Of a DNA stretch of 64,000 nt, positions 1 to 9,987 are shown piece after piece. Location of the stretch: assembly GCA_026416125.1 (NCBI GenBank), contig JAOAFT010000003.1, positions 18,022 to 82,021 of the forward strand, given 5' to 3'. The notes beneath the pieces were generated by a model. The model was not told the DNA's origin and made no database searches. It worked only from the letters and a program-made list of their open reading frames with translations. Origin of the DNA: Bacteroidota bacterium. GTDB lineage: Bacteria > Bacteroidota > Ignavibacteria > UBA10030. Position 1 is the stretch's first letter. Every line of letters starts with the position of its first letter. The position numbers were made by a program, and so were the translations under genes.

Positions 1-1
1 C

Positions 2-322
2 TGTGCCCGATTGCTTCCGCTTGTTGTTGAAAAAAACATTGAGTTGATAGCTAATAGTAAAAATTTGTCACTGTACTTAGAAAAGTACAACACACTCGCC
101 CAACTGCTTACAGCAAACATGGAAGCATATCCCAGTGATTGTGTCCAGTGGCTCAAGAATATTTGTGAGAAAATGGCTATACCAAGGTTGCAAGAATATG
201 GTCTTACAGTGCAGAAAATTCCAGATATAGCTCGCCAGGCATTGCGTTCGAGCAGTATGAAAGGGAATCCTGTTGAAATGAATGAACGTATACTTGAGGA
301 AATCCTTCTGCAAGCATTGTGA
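2..322 (+). CDS. Iron-containing alcohol dehydrogenase, C-terminal fragment
   Basis: This is the last ~106 codons of a gene that starts left of the window; the frame is open from base 2. The tail reads like the all-helical C-terminal domain of group III (iron-dependent) alcohol dehydrogenases: a W..L motif, then IPRLQEYGL, then a late SSSMKGNP segment and the closing ILEEILLQAL. That SSMKGNP stretch is very typical of the family, which oxidises or reduces short alcohols/aldehydes with NAD(P) and a divalent iron. The iron- and cofactor-binding parts are outside the window, so substrate and exact subfamily cannot be judged. The stop codon lies 130 bases before pstS and no clear terminator was seen between them. 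Confidence 0.75.
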   Translation, partial: CARLLPLVVEKNIELIANSKNLSLYLEKYNTLAQLLTANMEAYPSDCVQWLKNICEKMAIPRLQEYGLTVQKIPDIARQALRSSSMKGNPVEMNERILEEILLQAL

Positions 323-374
323 GTTTGCATTCCCAACGTGCATTACTTACCAAGTTACGTGATTTTTACCAATA

Positions 375-404
375 TGTTAACATTTTGTTAATTTTTTGTA
401 TATT
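375..404 (+). promoter_or_regulatory. Pho-box-like direct repeat with -10 element upstream of pstS
   Basis: TGTTAAC (375-381) and TGTTAAT (386-392) form a direct repeat with an 11-base period and AT-rich 4-base spacers. A TATATT hexamer follows at 399-404, and no consensus -35 is present at the right distance. This is the layout of PhoB/PhoP-activated promoters, where tandem 7-mers spaced one helical turn replace the -35 box. The core resembles the TTAACA repeats bound by Bacillus PhoP. The regulator gene is not in the window, so assignment is inference from position in front of the pst operon. Confidence 0.45.
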
Positions 405-452
405 CATAAGGTAGCATTTATAGGAATGTTGTCGAACTAAAGGGATATTCGA

Positions 453-1319
453 ATGCAAAAACATTTGTACACTTTACGGTTCCTTTTTTTGATCATTCTA
501 ATTCTTGGGTGTTCGAAACAAACGAGTACTCATTCGAACTCCATTCAAATTAAAGGTTCTGATACAATGGTGAACCTTGCTCAAGCATGGGCTGAAGAAT
601 TTATGAAGGAAAATCCAGAAATTTCCATCGCTGTAACTGGTGGTGGCTCGGGGACCGGTATTTCTTCGCTCATCAGCAACACCTGTGATATAGCAGAAGT
701 TTCAAGGGAAATGAAAGAAAAAGAAATAAAACTTGCTGAATCGAAAGGGATTATGCCAGTAAAATTTGTTGTAGCACTTGATGGCATTGTTGTTGCTGTG
801 AACCCATCGAATAAAGTATCACAATTGACACTCGATCAGTTAGCTGATATTTACACAGGGAAAATAAAGAACTGGAAGGATGTTGGTGGACACAACGCGA
901 AAATTGTACTGTTGTCAAGAGAAGTCAACTCTGGTACACATGTATATTTTAAGGAACATGTACTCCGACACAACAATCCTGATAGTAAAGAAGAATTTAG
1001 TCCGGAAGCGTTACTTCTTCCTAGTTCCCAAGCAATTGTTGATGAACTATCACAAAATCCGGATGCAATAGGGTACTTTGGCCTAGGGTATAAAAGTGAG
1101 CGCGTGAAGTTACTGAAAATTGCAAGAGATAAAAATTCACCTCCTATTGAGCCCACAATTGAAAGTATCAAGAATGGTTCGTATCCAATTTCACGGCCGT
1201 TATTAATGTACACGCGAGAAGAACCAACAGGTGCGGTGAAGAAGTTCCTCGATTTTGTCTTTTCAGAAAAGGGCCAACACCTTGTCCAACAATTAGACTT
1301 TGTACCTGTTACAATGTAG
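453..1319 (+). CDS. pstS: Phosphate ABC transporter substrate-binding lipoprotein PstS
   Basis: PstS captures inorganic phosphate in the periplasm and hands it to the PstCA channel. The 288-residue product starts with a lipoprotein signal peptide whose lipobox LILGC puts the lipidated cysteine at residue 20. The mature part opens with IKGSDTM and has the phosphate-loop stretch GGGSGTGISSL, followed by ISNTCDIAEVSREMK and later SREVNSGTH, all typical of the PBP-like PstS family. It is the first gene of pstS-C-A-B-B-phoU on the same strand, and the preceding Pho-box-like repeat suggests phosphate-starvation control. The lipid anchor fits a Gram-negative inner- or outer-membrane tether rather than a free periplasmic protein as in E. 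coli. Confidence 0.93.
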   Translation: MQKHLYTLRFLFLIILILGCSKQTSTHSNSIQIKGSDTMVNLAQAWAEEFMKENPEISIAVTGGGSGTGISSLISNTCDIAEVSREMKEKEIKLAESKGIMPVKFVVALDGIVVAVNPSNKVSQLTLDQLADIYTGKIKNWKDVGGHNAKIVLLSREVNSGTHVYFKEHVLRHNNPDSKEEFSPEALLLPSSQAIVDELSQNPDAIGYFGLGYKSERVKLLKIARDKNSPPIEPTIESIKNGSYPISRPLLMYTREEPTGAVKKFLDFVFSEKGQHLVQQLDFVPVTM

Positions 1320-1372
1320 AAGCGAGAAAGAACATTCGTTAACAATTTCACTAAGGAGAAAAAACTAGTTCA

Positions 1373-2260
1373 GTGAACACGGCGTGGAACATTGTTCGAA
1401 AAATAAAAGAACACGTCATTGAAAAAGTTATTCTCTTCAGTGGTACGACCTCTATTCTGTTTGTACTTCTCATTTTTGTGTTCTTATTGAAGGAAGGCCT
1501 TTCTATTTTTTGGATGGTACCACTTTCGGATTTTCTCTTTGCTAAAAATTGGTACCCTATTTCTGATCCACCGCAATTTGGAATTCTTCCCCTCATTCTT
1601 GGTTCGTTGTTTGTTACATTTGGAGCTGCAGTATTGTCTGTACCGATTGGAATTGCAAGTGCACTCTTCATTGCTGAAATTGCACCTCCAAAACTTAAGG
1701 AAGTGATGAAGGCAGGAATTGAATTACTGGCTGCCATTCCTTCTGTTGTTATTGGGTTCATCGGTATGATGACACTCGGTCCACTCATTAAAGATCTTTT
1801 TAATTTAACTACTGGGTTAACTGCGTTGACAGGATCAATTACTTTAGCTTTTATGGCAATGCCAACGATTGTATCCATTGCAGAAGATGCCATTACTGCA
1901 GTGCCACGTTCGTACCGCGAAGCTGCGATTGCTATGGGGGCAACGAAATGGCAAACGACCTGGCGTATTGTAGCATATGCGGCACGACCAGGTATGATTG
2001 CAGCGGTCATGCTTGGTATTGGACGTGTTATTGGTGAAACAATGGCAGTGATGATGGTAACAGGGAATGCTGCTCTCATTCCACGAAGTTTTCTCCAACC
2101 AGTACGAACGTTAACAGCGACAATTGCAGCAGAAATGGGTGAAACTGTACAGGGCGGCGAACATTACTCAGCACTCTTTGCAATTGGAATTATCCTGTTC
2201 ATTATTACTTTCATTATTAATGGTATTGCAGATCTTTACTTGCACAGAACACGAAAGTGA
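1373..2260 (+). CDS. pstC: Phosphate ABC transporter permease PstC
   Basis: One of the two membrane subunits that form the phosphate pathway through the inner membrane. It begins with GTG, placed by an AAGGAG-type ribosome site about 12 bases upstream. The 295-residue protein has about six hydrophobic helices and the ABC permease EAA loop (EAAIAMGATKWQT), followed by IGRVIGETMAV, where the glutamate in GET is strongly conserved in Pst permeases. It sits 53 bases after pstS and 9 bases before pstA. PstC rather than PstA is chosen from gene order and the N-terminal cytoplasmic helix before a periplasmic loop with LPLILGS. Confidence 0.92.
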   Translation: MNTAWNIVRKIKEHVIEKVILFSGTTSILFVLLIFVFLLKEGLSIFWMVPLSDFLFAKNWYPISDPPQFGILPLILGSLFVTFGAAVLSVPIGIASALFIAEIAPPKLKEVMKAGIELLAAIPSVVIGFIGMMTLGPLIKDLFNLTTGLTALTGSITLAFMAMPTIVSIAEDAITAVPRSYREAAIAMGATKWQTTWRIVAYAARPGMIAAVMLGIGRVIGETMAVMMVTGNAALIPRSFLQPVRTLTATIAAEMGETVQGGEHYSALFAIGIILFIITFIINGIADLYLHRTRK

Positions 2261-2269
2261 CCGTATGGT

Positions 2270-3115
2270 ATGAAAGCACAAACTGAACAAAGGATTGCTG
2301 TATCGATTCTTTTTCTCTGTACTTTTCTCGTTGTTGTTCCAGTGTTAGTGATTCTCATCATTATTTCGATGAAGGGTGTGAGTGCTCTCACAGTTTCGTT
2401 TTTGTTTGACATGCCTCAGAATGGTATGACGAGTGGTGGAATTTTCCCAGCAATTTTAGGAACAGTGTATCTTGTGGTTGGTGCAATCGTGTTTGCGGTA
2501 CCACTTGGTGTTCTTTCAGCAATTTATCTCGTCGAGTACGCTAAAGATACTCCTCTCAGCCGTTTAATAAAACTCGCTATCGTTAATCTAGCAGGGGTAC
2601 CCTCTGTAGTCTATGGACTCTTTGGGTTAGGGATCTTTGTAATTTTTTTTGGTTTTGGTGCTTCAATCCTTTCAGGTTCTTTAACCCTTGGAATTATGAT
2701 TCTTCCAGTGATTATTACTGCATCACGGGAAGCGTTGGAGAGTGTACCGAAGACATTTCGAATTGTTAGCTTATCGCTAGGGGCAAGTAAATGGCAAACC
2801 ATACGCCATTCAGTGTTGCCGCACGCAATACCAGGAATACTTACTGGGACAATTCTTGGTTTAGGTCGAGCTGCTGGTGAAACGGCACCGATCTTGTTTA
2901 CAGTTGCAGCATTTTATTTACCAAAGCTTCCTCAATCAGTATTCGACCAAACAATGGCATTGCCTTACCATCTCTATGTTATTTCAACACAGGTACCTGG
3001 AATACCGGAACATACTCGGTACGGTACAGCTCTCGTTCTGCTCCTACTAGTATTGCTTTTAAATCTCGGGGCCATCATCCTTCGTTACCAATTCAGGAAG
3101 AAGAAGAAGTGGTGA
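2270..3115 (+). CDS. pstA: Phosphate ABC transporter permease PstA
   Basis: Second membrane subunit of the phosphate importer, 281 residues with about six transmembrane helices. The EAA loop is visible as SLGASKWQTIRHSVLPHA, preceded by ASREALESVPKTFR, and the typical GLGRAAGETAPI stretch follows. It pairs with PstC and docks on the two ATPases encoded next. Its last codons overlap the start of the first ATPase gene by a few bases, which suggests coupled translation. Nothing in the sequence looks degenerate. Confidence 0.93.
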   Translation: MKAQTEQRIAVSILFLCTFLVVVPVLVILIIISMKGVSALTVSFLFDMPQNGMTSGGIFPAILGTVYLVVGAIVFAVPLGVLSAIYLVEYAKDTPLSRLIKLAIVNLAGVPSVVYGLFGLGIFVIFFGFGASILSGSLTLGIMILPVIITASREALESVPKTFRIVSLSLGASKWQTIRHSVLPHAIPGILTGTILGLGRAAGETAPILFTVAAFYLPKLPQSVFDQTMALPYHLYVISTQVPGIPEHTRYGTALVLLLLVLLLNLGAIILRYQFRKKKKW

Positions 3116-3867
3116 AAAATACCGTTAAAGTATCAATCCAAAGTTTATCGATCTTTTATGATACTGTACAGGCCGTTAAAAACTTGACGCTCGACATTTT
3201 CCCTAATGAAATATTTACGATCATTGGACCAGCAAATTCAGGAAAATCGTCGTTGCTCTTGACATTAAACCGGTTGGGTGAAATAAATCCTTCATATCGC
3301 AAGACTGGTACTGTACTCCTCGATGGCGAAAATATTGATACACTCAATGTCGAAATCCTCCGACGCAGAGTGGGTATAGTGTTTGCGCTTCCGTTTCCAT
3401 TACCCATTTCTATCTACGATAACGTTGCATACGGACCACGAATGCAAGGAATCAAGAAAAAATCCATACTCGATGGAATAGTAGAAAGCGCTCTAACAGA
3501 AGCATACTTGTGGGACGAAGTGAAGGATCGATTACAGTCACCTGCAATGAACCTCTCAGGGGGGCAGCAACAACGTCTCTGCATTGCACGTGTACTTGCA
3601 CTCAAACCCGAAGTGATAATGTTTGATGAGCCAACTTCTGGTCTCGATCCAATATCGACAGCTCGTGTTGAAGAAACACTCCGAACATTGAAGGCGCATT
3701 ACACAATTATCCTTGTAACAAATAATGTTGCCCAAGCAGCGAGAGTTGGTGATCGAACAGCTTTTCTCTTAATGGGTGAACTCATTGAACTTGATAATAC
3801 AAATAAACTATTTACTGCTCCGGCAGATAAACGAACAGATGATTACATAACTGGAAAGTTTGGATAA
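3109..3867 (+). CDS. PstB-type phosphate ABC ATPase, copy 1 (Q-loop and H-loop substituted)
   Basis: This 252-residue ABC ATPase energises phosphate import. Seen: Walker A GPANSGKSS (residues 40-48), intact signature LSGGQ (149-153), Walker B IMFDEP with catalytic Glu174, and D-loop SGLD. Odd: the Q-loop reads VFALPFP, with Ala93 where PstB has Gln, and the switch (H-loop) reads LVTNN, with Asn205 where PstB has His. Both residues are nearly invariant in ABC ATPases. The next gene is a co-linear paralog with the opposite defect. Two GTG codons (3109, 3112) could start it; both overlap the end of pstA. The family is secure, but alone this subunit should be a poor ATPase; it probably works as half of a heterodimer. 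Confidence 0.88.
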   Translation: MVKNTVKVSIQSLSIFYDTVQAVKNLTLDIFPNEIFTIIGPANSGKSSLLLTLNRLGEINPSYRKTGTVLLDGENIDTLNVEILRRRVGIVFALPFPLPISIYDNVAYGPRMQGIKKKSILDGIVESALTEAYLWDEVKDRLQSPAMNLSGGQQQRLCIARVLALKPEVIMFDEPTSGLDPISTARVEETLRTLKAHYTIILVTNNVAQAARVGDRTAFLLMGELIELDNTNKLFTAPADKRTDDYITGKFG

Positions 3868-3873
3868 TTAGGA

Positions 3874-4633
<760 letters not shown>

Positions 4634-4668
4634 CACTATACAACTACTACAATACATGGAGTAAAACT

Positions 4669-5340
4669 ATGGACCGACACTTTCAAAGAGAATTAGAAAG
4701 TTTGAAGACGACGTTAATAAAAATGGCAAGCATCGTGGAAGAAAATTTTGCACTTGCCCTTCGGGCAGTGAATGAAAAAAACACTGAGTTAACCGAACGC
4801 GTGATAGAAACTGATAAACGTATTGATCAGCTCGAAATAGAAATTGATGATGCAATTATTGATCTCCTTGCACTTCAGCAACCTGTTGCAAGTGATCTCC
4901 GATTCATATTGGCAGCATTAAAAATAAACAACGATTTGGAACGAATCGGAGATCACGCAGTAAACATAGCTGAAGCTACAGATGTTCTCATTAATTATCC
5001 TGATGCGATCATTCTCGAGGAAATTCCTCAAATGGCTAACATTGCTCGAGCAATGTTAAAAGATGCACTCGATAGTTTTATCCAAGAAGATCCTGTAAAA
5101 GCGCGTGCTGTCTTAACACGGGATGATCAGATCGATGATTTGAATCGACAAGTAGCACGGAAAATCATTGAAAATGTAAAGTGTGATACGAAACTCGCAG
5201 AACTCGAGCTTGAACTTGCTCGGGTAAGTCGTAACCTCGAACGAGTAGCAGATCTAACAACAAACATTGCAGAGGAAGTAATCTTTTACATTCAAGCTCG
5301 GATTGTAAAACACCACGCAGAAGAGAAGAAAACAGATTAA
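4669..5340 (+). CDS. phoU: Phosphate signalling and transport regulator PhoU
   Basis: PhoU damps phosphate uptake and couples the Pst importer to the Pho two-component system in bacteria that have it. The 223-residue protein shows the two tandem three-helix repeats of the family: each has an acidic E/D-rich helix that binds metal (DKRIDQLEIEIDD in repeat one, DDQIDDLNRQV in repeat two) and a closing ER(I/V).D motif (LERIGDHAVNIAE, LERVADLTTNIAE). It is the last gene of the pst operon, as in E. coli and many other bacteria. An AT-rich hairpin about 140 bases downstream probably ends the operon. Confidence 0.93.
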   Translation: MDRHFQRELESLKTTLIKMASIVEENFALALRAVNEKNTELTERVIETDKRIDQLEIEIDDAIIDLLALQQPVASDLRFILAALKINNDLERIGDHAVNIAEATDVLINYPDAIILEEIPQMANIARAMLKDALDSFIQEDPVKARAVLTRDDQIDDLNRQVARKIIENVKCDTKLAELELELARVSRNLERVADLTTNIAEEVIFYIQARIVKHHAEEKKTD

Positions 5341-5479
5341 GAGCCAGGAACAAGAACTCTTAGCCAGATGATTATGGAGCTACAAGCACACCATCTTTTC
5401 ACCACCCTTTGTGTTATACTGTTGTTGTATACAGTATGACCATAACTTCACAGTTTTATTGCTTGTTCTTAGTCTTTCT

Positions 5480-5520
5480 ATAAAATAAAAAACAGAGATG
5501 CAAGGTGCTTTTTATTTTAT
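5480..5520. terminator. AT-rich perfect hairpin between convergent genes
   Basis: A 12-base arm (5480-5491, ATAAAATAAAAA) and its exact reverse complement (5509-5520) flank a 17-base loop. The element lies between phoU (plus) and the radical SAM gene (minus), which converge here. Arms rich in A and T give a U-run on either transcript, so it could end both. The stem has no GC core, so it would be weak as a classical terminator. Confidence 0.45.
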
Positions 5521-5549
5521 GGTTGTAATTTATAGCACTATCCGTATGC

Positions 5550-6500
5550 TTACATCAGGTACTCACCTTGTATATCGAGATTTTTTAAGCCGAGCGATTT
5601 TGCATAGTCAACAACTGTCCAGTATTCAGAATAAGTGATCGGTCTGCTTAGTTCTAAAAACTCTCGTGCTTTGAAAACAGGTGAATATTGCGACATAATA
5701 TTTACATATGTTGTTAGTGGTAAATGAGTAGCAATCCATTCTATAATACCATATGAATTTGCAACATTGTTTGGCAAAATGAGATGGCGAATGAGTAGAC
5801 CGCGCACCATAGTACCATCATGCGCGTATTGGGCAGTACCAACTTGCCGATGCATTTCCAGGATCGCTTGCTGTGTTATCTCAGAGTACTTCACGACGCT
5901 ACTCGAGTACTTGGCTGCTATTGCAGAGTCCCAGTATTTGAAGTCCGGCATATAGATGTCAATGATCCCTTCAAGAAGCTTTAAGGTTTCCACTCGTTCC
6001 CACCCACTAGTGTTGTAAACAAGAGGAATGTTTAAGCCTTGAGGTATTGCGAGTTCGAGTGCTTTCACTATGTGTGGCACATAATGTGTTGGGGTAACAA
6101 AGTTAATGTTATGGCATCTGCGTGCTTGTAGTCGTAAAATAATCGTGGCGAGTTCTTCAATTGTAATTTCATATCCCTCACCAAGATGACTTATAGTCCA
6201 ATTTTGACAAAAGATGCACTGGAGATTGCAAAAAGGGAAGAAGATTGTACCGGAACCGTACTTTCCAACAAGAGGTCGTTCTTCGCCATAATGAGGTCCA
6301 TACGAGGAAATGAAAAGTCTTGTTCCTGGGGCTTTGCAAACACCTTGTTCACCACGATGTCTATTTACTCTACATGCACGTGGGCATAGGTGACACTGTT
6401 CCATCATTCTCCATAATTGTTCAGCACGTTTCTTCAATTCTCCGGAGGTAAAGAGATGTCGATAGTGGAGTGTTGAAAGAGTAGTAGTCATAATTTTCAA
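5550..6500 (-). CDS. Radical SAM protein of the PflA-like COG1313 family
   Basis: A 316-residue radical SAM iron-sulfur enzyme. The SAM-cluster motif is CNLQCIFCQNW, with the CQNW ending typical of the activating-enzyme-like group that includes AmmeMemoRadiSam proteins and PflX. An N-terminal extra cysteine set (CHLCPRACRVNR, then GVC) resembles the substrate-side cysteines of COG1313 proteins. Downstream lie the SAM-binding and barrel strands, for example YNTSGW and DIYMPDFKYW. Relatives are annotated as pyruvate-formate-lyase activating enzymes on weak grounds; no glycyl-radical enzyme is nearby, so the substrate is unknown. ATG at 6500 is used; a second ATG three codons later is possible. 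It lies 43 bases after the sugar transporter on the same strand. Confidence 0.8.
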   Translation of the reverse strand: MKIMTTTLSTLHYRHLFTSGELKKRAEQLWRMMEQCHLCPRACRVNRHRGEQGVCKAPGTRLFISSYGPHYGEERPLVGKYGSGTIFFPFCNLQCIFCQNWTISHLGEGYEITIEELATIILRLQARRCHNINFVTPTHYVPHIVKALELAIPQGLNIPLVYNTSGWERVETLKLLEGIIDIYMPDFKYWDSAIAAKYSSSVVKYSEITQQAILEMHRQVGTAQYAHDGTMVRGLLIRHLILPNNVANSYGIIEWIATHLPLTTYVNIMSQYSPVFKAREFLELSRPITYSEYWTVVDYAKSLGLKNLDIQGEYLM

Positions 6501-6543
6501 TGGACGAAAAGTTGGTCAAGTTTATCCCTCTCTCCGTGGAATG

Positions 6544-7998
6544 TTACACTTTTCCACGTCTATTTTCAAGTTCACGTCGTATATCTTCACAGCGTTTCTT
6601 AGTCAGGTCAAGTTTCGAGATAAAGTATATAGCTCCAAGCAACCCGAGTACTGGTACTGTTGCGAGTGCTAATCGTATACCAACGATAGTTTCAGGTGTT
6701 TGTGTTCCTCGTGTAGCATCAAATCCTAACCACGTGAGAATGAGACCAGAGATGAAATAGCCGAGAGAATTCCCTAGCTTTAGAATGTATGAGCCACATG
6801 CAGAAAACGAACCTTCACGTCGGGCTCCTGTAGTAAGTTCGTCGTAATCGATCACATCGGCACCAATAGAACTATGGAGCATCCATATTCCAGCTGATGC
6901 TAACCCCATAAGGCCGGACGCAACTGTTTGTAACCATGGTAGGAAGGGGGTGTAGAGAAACCATGAACCACCGTAGCCAAGTATTCCAACTAATGCTGCA
7001 AGTACGACAGAGATTTTTTTTTCTGTTTTCTGAGCAACAAAGCCAAAGAATGGTGCTCCTAGAAACCCACCGATCATAAAAGCAAGCCCCATCCAGAAAT
7101 TCCAGTTGTCACCTTCAATCGTGTTACCACCACAAACGTGGTACACGGTTGTATAGTAACCGAGTGATCCAACCATACTTGTACCAATGACGAACGTAGC
7201 ACCGACACCCATCATTAAACGAAATGGTTTACACTTTAGTGTTTCATAGAAAGAACTTTTAAGAGGAATGCGTTGCGTAGTTTTAATAACAACTTTCTCG
7301 TAATACCGCTCTTTGATACGGAAGAATATCGTTAACGCAAACAATGCCATAAGAGTACCAAGTATGCACGTATATACTTGAATTCCTAGTAGTGTATTTT
7401 TTCCAGCAGTACCAGGAAGTAAAAACCACGAAAGATTTGTAAATCGGAGAGCATAGAAATTACCAATTTCAAAAATCTTTTGCATTGCGCTTTTGTAAGT
7501 CATAACAGAGGTTCGTTCATCGTAATCTGGAGTGAGTTCGACGCCAAGGCTATGATACGGGATTGAAAACGATGTCATGAGGGGAATATAGAACAGTGAA
7601 GTGCCAAGCATATACCAAAAAATAACAGTAACGCCGAGGAATTTGACATTTACCCAATCGGGTGAGACCAGGAAAAGAAGAGGAAGACCAAGCCCACTCA
7701 AGATACCAGCGAGAAGAATAAATGGCCGACGACGTCCATGCTTAGAGCGTATGTTGTCAGAAATCCATCCAACGATTGGATCAGCAATTGCGTCGTAGAT
7801 TCGAATAAGGGTGAGTGCTAAGCCGACCAACCATGGTTCAACACCTAAGTAGATATTGAAAACAGCGTATGCAACAGCAGGGTATAGCCAAAATCCCCAC
7901 ATATCGAGTGCTGTACCAAGTCCATAAATAATCTTTGTGAAGACAGGGAGCTTATCTCGTTCGAGTGATGAGGAAGGGAGAAGCATTTGTTCATTCAT
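6544..7998 (-). CDS. GPH-family sugar:cation symporter (MelB-like MFS)
   Basis: A 484-residue integral membrane protein with about twelve hydrophobic segments. It has the hallmarks of glycoside-pentoside-hexuronide symporters: YGLGTALDMWGFWLYPA at the start, then RIYDAIADPIVGWISDN, whose aspartates correspond to the cation/sugar site of MelB, and the basic loop SKHGRRRPFI. Such proteins bring in glycosides or uronides with Na+ or H+. The sugar cannot be told from sequence, and no glycoside hydrolase is adjacent. It is transcribed divergently from the sodium-coupled transporter at 8.3 kb, with about 330 bases between them. Confidence 0.82.
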   Translation of the reverse strand: MNEQMLLPSSSLERDKLPVFTKIIYGLGTALDMWGFWLYPAVAYAVFNIYLGVEPWLVGLALTLIRIYDAIADPIVGWISDNIRSKHGRRRPFILLAGILSGLGLPLLFLVSPDWVNVKFLGVTVIFWYMLGTSLFYIPLMTSFSIPYHSLGVELTPDYDERTSVMTYKSAMQKIFEIGNFYALRFTNLSWFLLPGTAGKNTLLGIQVYTCILGTLMALFALTIFFRIKERYYEKVVIKTTQRIPLKSSFYETLKCKPFRLMMGVGATFVIGTSMVGSLGYYTTVYHVCGGNTIEGDNWNFWMGLAFMIGGFLGAPFFGFVAQKTEKKISVVLAALVGILGYGGSWFLYTPFLPWLQTVASGLMGLASAGIWMLHSSIGADVIDYDELTTGARREGSFSACGSYILKLGNSLGYFISGLILTWLGFDATRGTQTPETIVGIRLALATVPVLGLLGAIYFISKLDLTKKRCEDIRRELENRRGKV

Positions 7999-8072
7999 CG
8001 TTAATCCTCCATGTAATAAATGTGGTGATGTGTACAGAGTTAGCTCTTCTAAGGAGCCTGTTGCAGTACCCT

Positions 8073-8090
8073 CCTCATTACAACATGAGG
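8073..8090. promoter_or_regulatory. Inverted repeat in the divergent transporter spacer
   Basis: CCTCAT (8073-8078) and ATGAGG (8085-8090) form a perfect 6-base inverted repeat around TACAAC, about 75 bases upstream of the sugar symporter start. The spacing of one turn would suit a dimeric repressor, or the arms could fold as a small hairpin. The rest of the 7999-8331 spacer holds no open frame or RNA that I can support. Confidence 0.25.
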
Positions 8091-8331
8091 AATACTATTA
8101 ATTATTGGGACGAGATTCAATAGTAAAAATATCTTTCAACCCAGGGTGAAGTGGAGAACAAAGAGAGATCGAAATTCACTTGGCAAAATTAATTGAACTC
8201 TTTTCGATTGGAAGTAATTTCATATTCATCGTGATGATACTTTGTAGGGATCCCGTTGCGTTTGCATAAAAATCTCGTTAGGTTCTAAATTAGGTATTGT
8301 TGGTGAAGGTTTACCATTGATTGGAGGATAT

Positions 8332-9987
8332 GTGGAAAGAACGAAAGAACGTTGGGGTACTCGTATTGGACTTGTCCTAGCAATGGCTGGAAACGCAGTA
8401 GGACTTGGTAATTTTCTTCGGTTTCCTGCTCAGGCTGTTCAAAATGGAGGTGGTGCATTCATTATCCCATACCTTGTTTCGTTTGTTCTGATGGGACTTC
8501 CTCTCCTATGGATTGAGTGGGCAATAGGTCGGCATGGTGGAAAGTATGGACATCACTCAGCGCCAGGTATGATGGACAAACTCGGTCATTCACGATGGCT
8601 TAAATATGCAGGTGTATTTGGCATTTTTACAAACCTTACAATTGCTGCATACTATACATACCTTGAATCGTGGACTCTTGGGTATGTATGGTACTCTTTG
8701 ACTGGAGTTTTTCATAATATGAGCGCTCATGAAGTGAGGGATTTCTTCTTTTGGTACGTTGGAGCAGAAGGGAATCCCATAATCAATGTTTCGCCTCATG
8801 CATTATTCTTTTTTATACTAACATTCACGTTAAATGTGTGGATTCTTTCGCGCGGTTTAAGCAAAGGAATCGAAACTGCAAGCAAAATAGGTATGCCGTT
8901 GTTGTTTATTTTTGGTGTGTTTCTAGCAGTACGAGCTTTGACACTTAATGCAGGTGAGTTGAATGCAATCAACGATGCACTTGTTGGACTAAACTTTTTA
9001 TGGAATCCGAAGTTTGAATCTCTAGCAGATCCAAAAGTGTGGTTAGCAGCTGCAGGTCAAATATTCTTTACGCTTTCGGTAGGAATGGGTTCTATTCATT
9101 GCTATGCAGCGTATTTACGTGAGAATGAAGATATTGCTCTCAATGCTACAACAGCAGGATTTACGAACGAGTTTGTTGAAGTTGTACTCGGTGGGTCCAT
9201 TATTATTCCTATTGGTGTTGCATACCTTGGGTTAGATGAAGTCCAACGTATTGTGGGGCTATCCATGGGATTTCAAACGATGCCAACACTCTTCCAAAAT
9301 TGGGGACCTATTCTTGCAGCTGTCGCTGGCATGGCATGGTTCGGATTACTGTTTTTTGCAGGAATAACAAGCTCACTTGCAATGGGACAACCAGTTGTTG
9401 CTTTTTTCCATGATGAGTTTCATCTCGATCGGAAACATGCAGTACGTGTATACGGAGTACTCCTTTTCATCCTGGCATTACCGACAATACTTTTCTTTTC
9501 TCATGGTGCGTTCGGTGAGTATGATGATTGGTCTGGTACGTTCTCTCTCGTACTCTTTGCCCTCATCGAATCTATTGCATTTTCGTGGATTTTTGGAATT
9601 GATCGTGGGTGGGAAGAAATTCAACGAGGAGCTGAGTTGAAAATACCAATTTTCTTCAAATTTGTGATGAAATATGTTACACCTCTCTTTCTTCTTGGGG
9701 TTTTTTCTGGATCCCTCATTGCACCAAAAGAGGGTGATTGGATTGCAGCATTTTCACAGCTCTTTAGTGGAAAAGGGTGGCCATTGGATCCAAATAGTAT
9801 TCTTGGAAAAATATTCCGTGTTGGAGTAACAGATACTCGATATTTTATTGATGGAGAACCAACGTCGATTTTCATTGTTGATATGACAAGATTGTTACTC
9901 CTGGTGACATTTATTGGTATCGCTTGTGCAGTTGCATATGCTTGGAGACATCGAAAGGTTCAAGCAGAGAAAGGAAGAACACCATGA
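8332..9987 (+). CDS. Sodium-dependent amino-acid transporter, NSS/SLC6 family (MetP-like)
   Basis: A roughly 551-residue, 12-helix neurotransmitter:sodium symporter homolog. The start region WGTRIGLVLAMAGNAVGLGNFLRFP is the unwound first helix that binds Na+ and substrate in LeuT-fold transporters. The start is taken as GTG at 8332 because GGAGG (8323-8327) sits just upstream; an in-frame TTG 15 bases earlier would lie upstream of that site. A 47-codon membrane-protein gene overlaps its stop codon by ATGA. This pairing matches MetP with its small subunit MetS, the methionine/alanine importer of Corynebacterium. Substrate is therefore likely a neutral amino acid, by analogy only. Confidence 0.85.
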   Translation: MERTKERWGTRIGLVLAMAGNAVGLGNFLRFPAQAVQNGGGAFIIPYLVSFVLMGLPLLWIEWAIGRHGGKYGHHSAPGMMDKLGHSRWLKYAGVFGIFTNLTIAAYYTYLESWTLGYVWYSLTGVFHNMSAHEVRDFFFWYVGAEGNPIINVSPHALFFFILTFTLNVWILSRGLSKGIETASKIGMPLLFIFGVFLAVRALTLNAGELNAINDALVGLNFLWNPKFESLADPKVWLAAAGQIFFTLSVGMGSIHCYAAYLRENEDIALNATTAGFTNEFVEVVLGGSIIIPIGVAYLGLDEVQRIVGLSMGFQTMPTLFQNWGPILAAVAGMAWFGLLFFAGITSSLAMGQPVVAFFHDEFHLDRKHAVRVYGVLLFILALPTILFFSHGAFGEYDDWSGTFSLVLFALIESIAFSWIFGIDRGWEEIQRGAELKIPIFFKFVMKYVTPLFLLGVFSGSLIAPKEGDWIAAFSQLFSGKGWPLDPNSILGKIFRVGVTDTRYFIDGEPTSIFIVDMTRLLLLVTFIGIACAVAYAWRHRKVQAEKGRTP

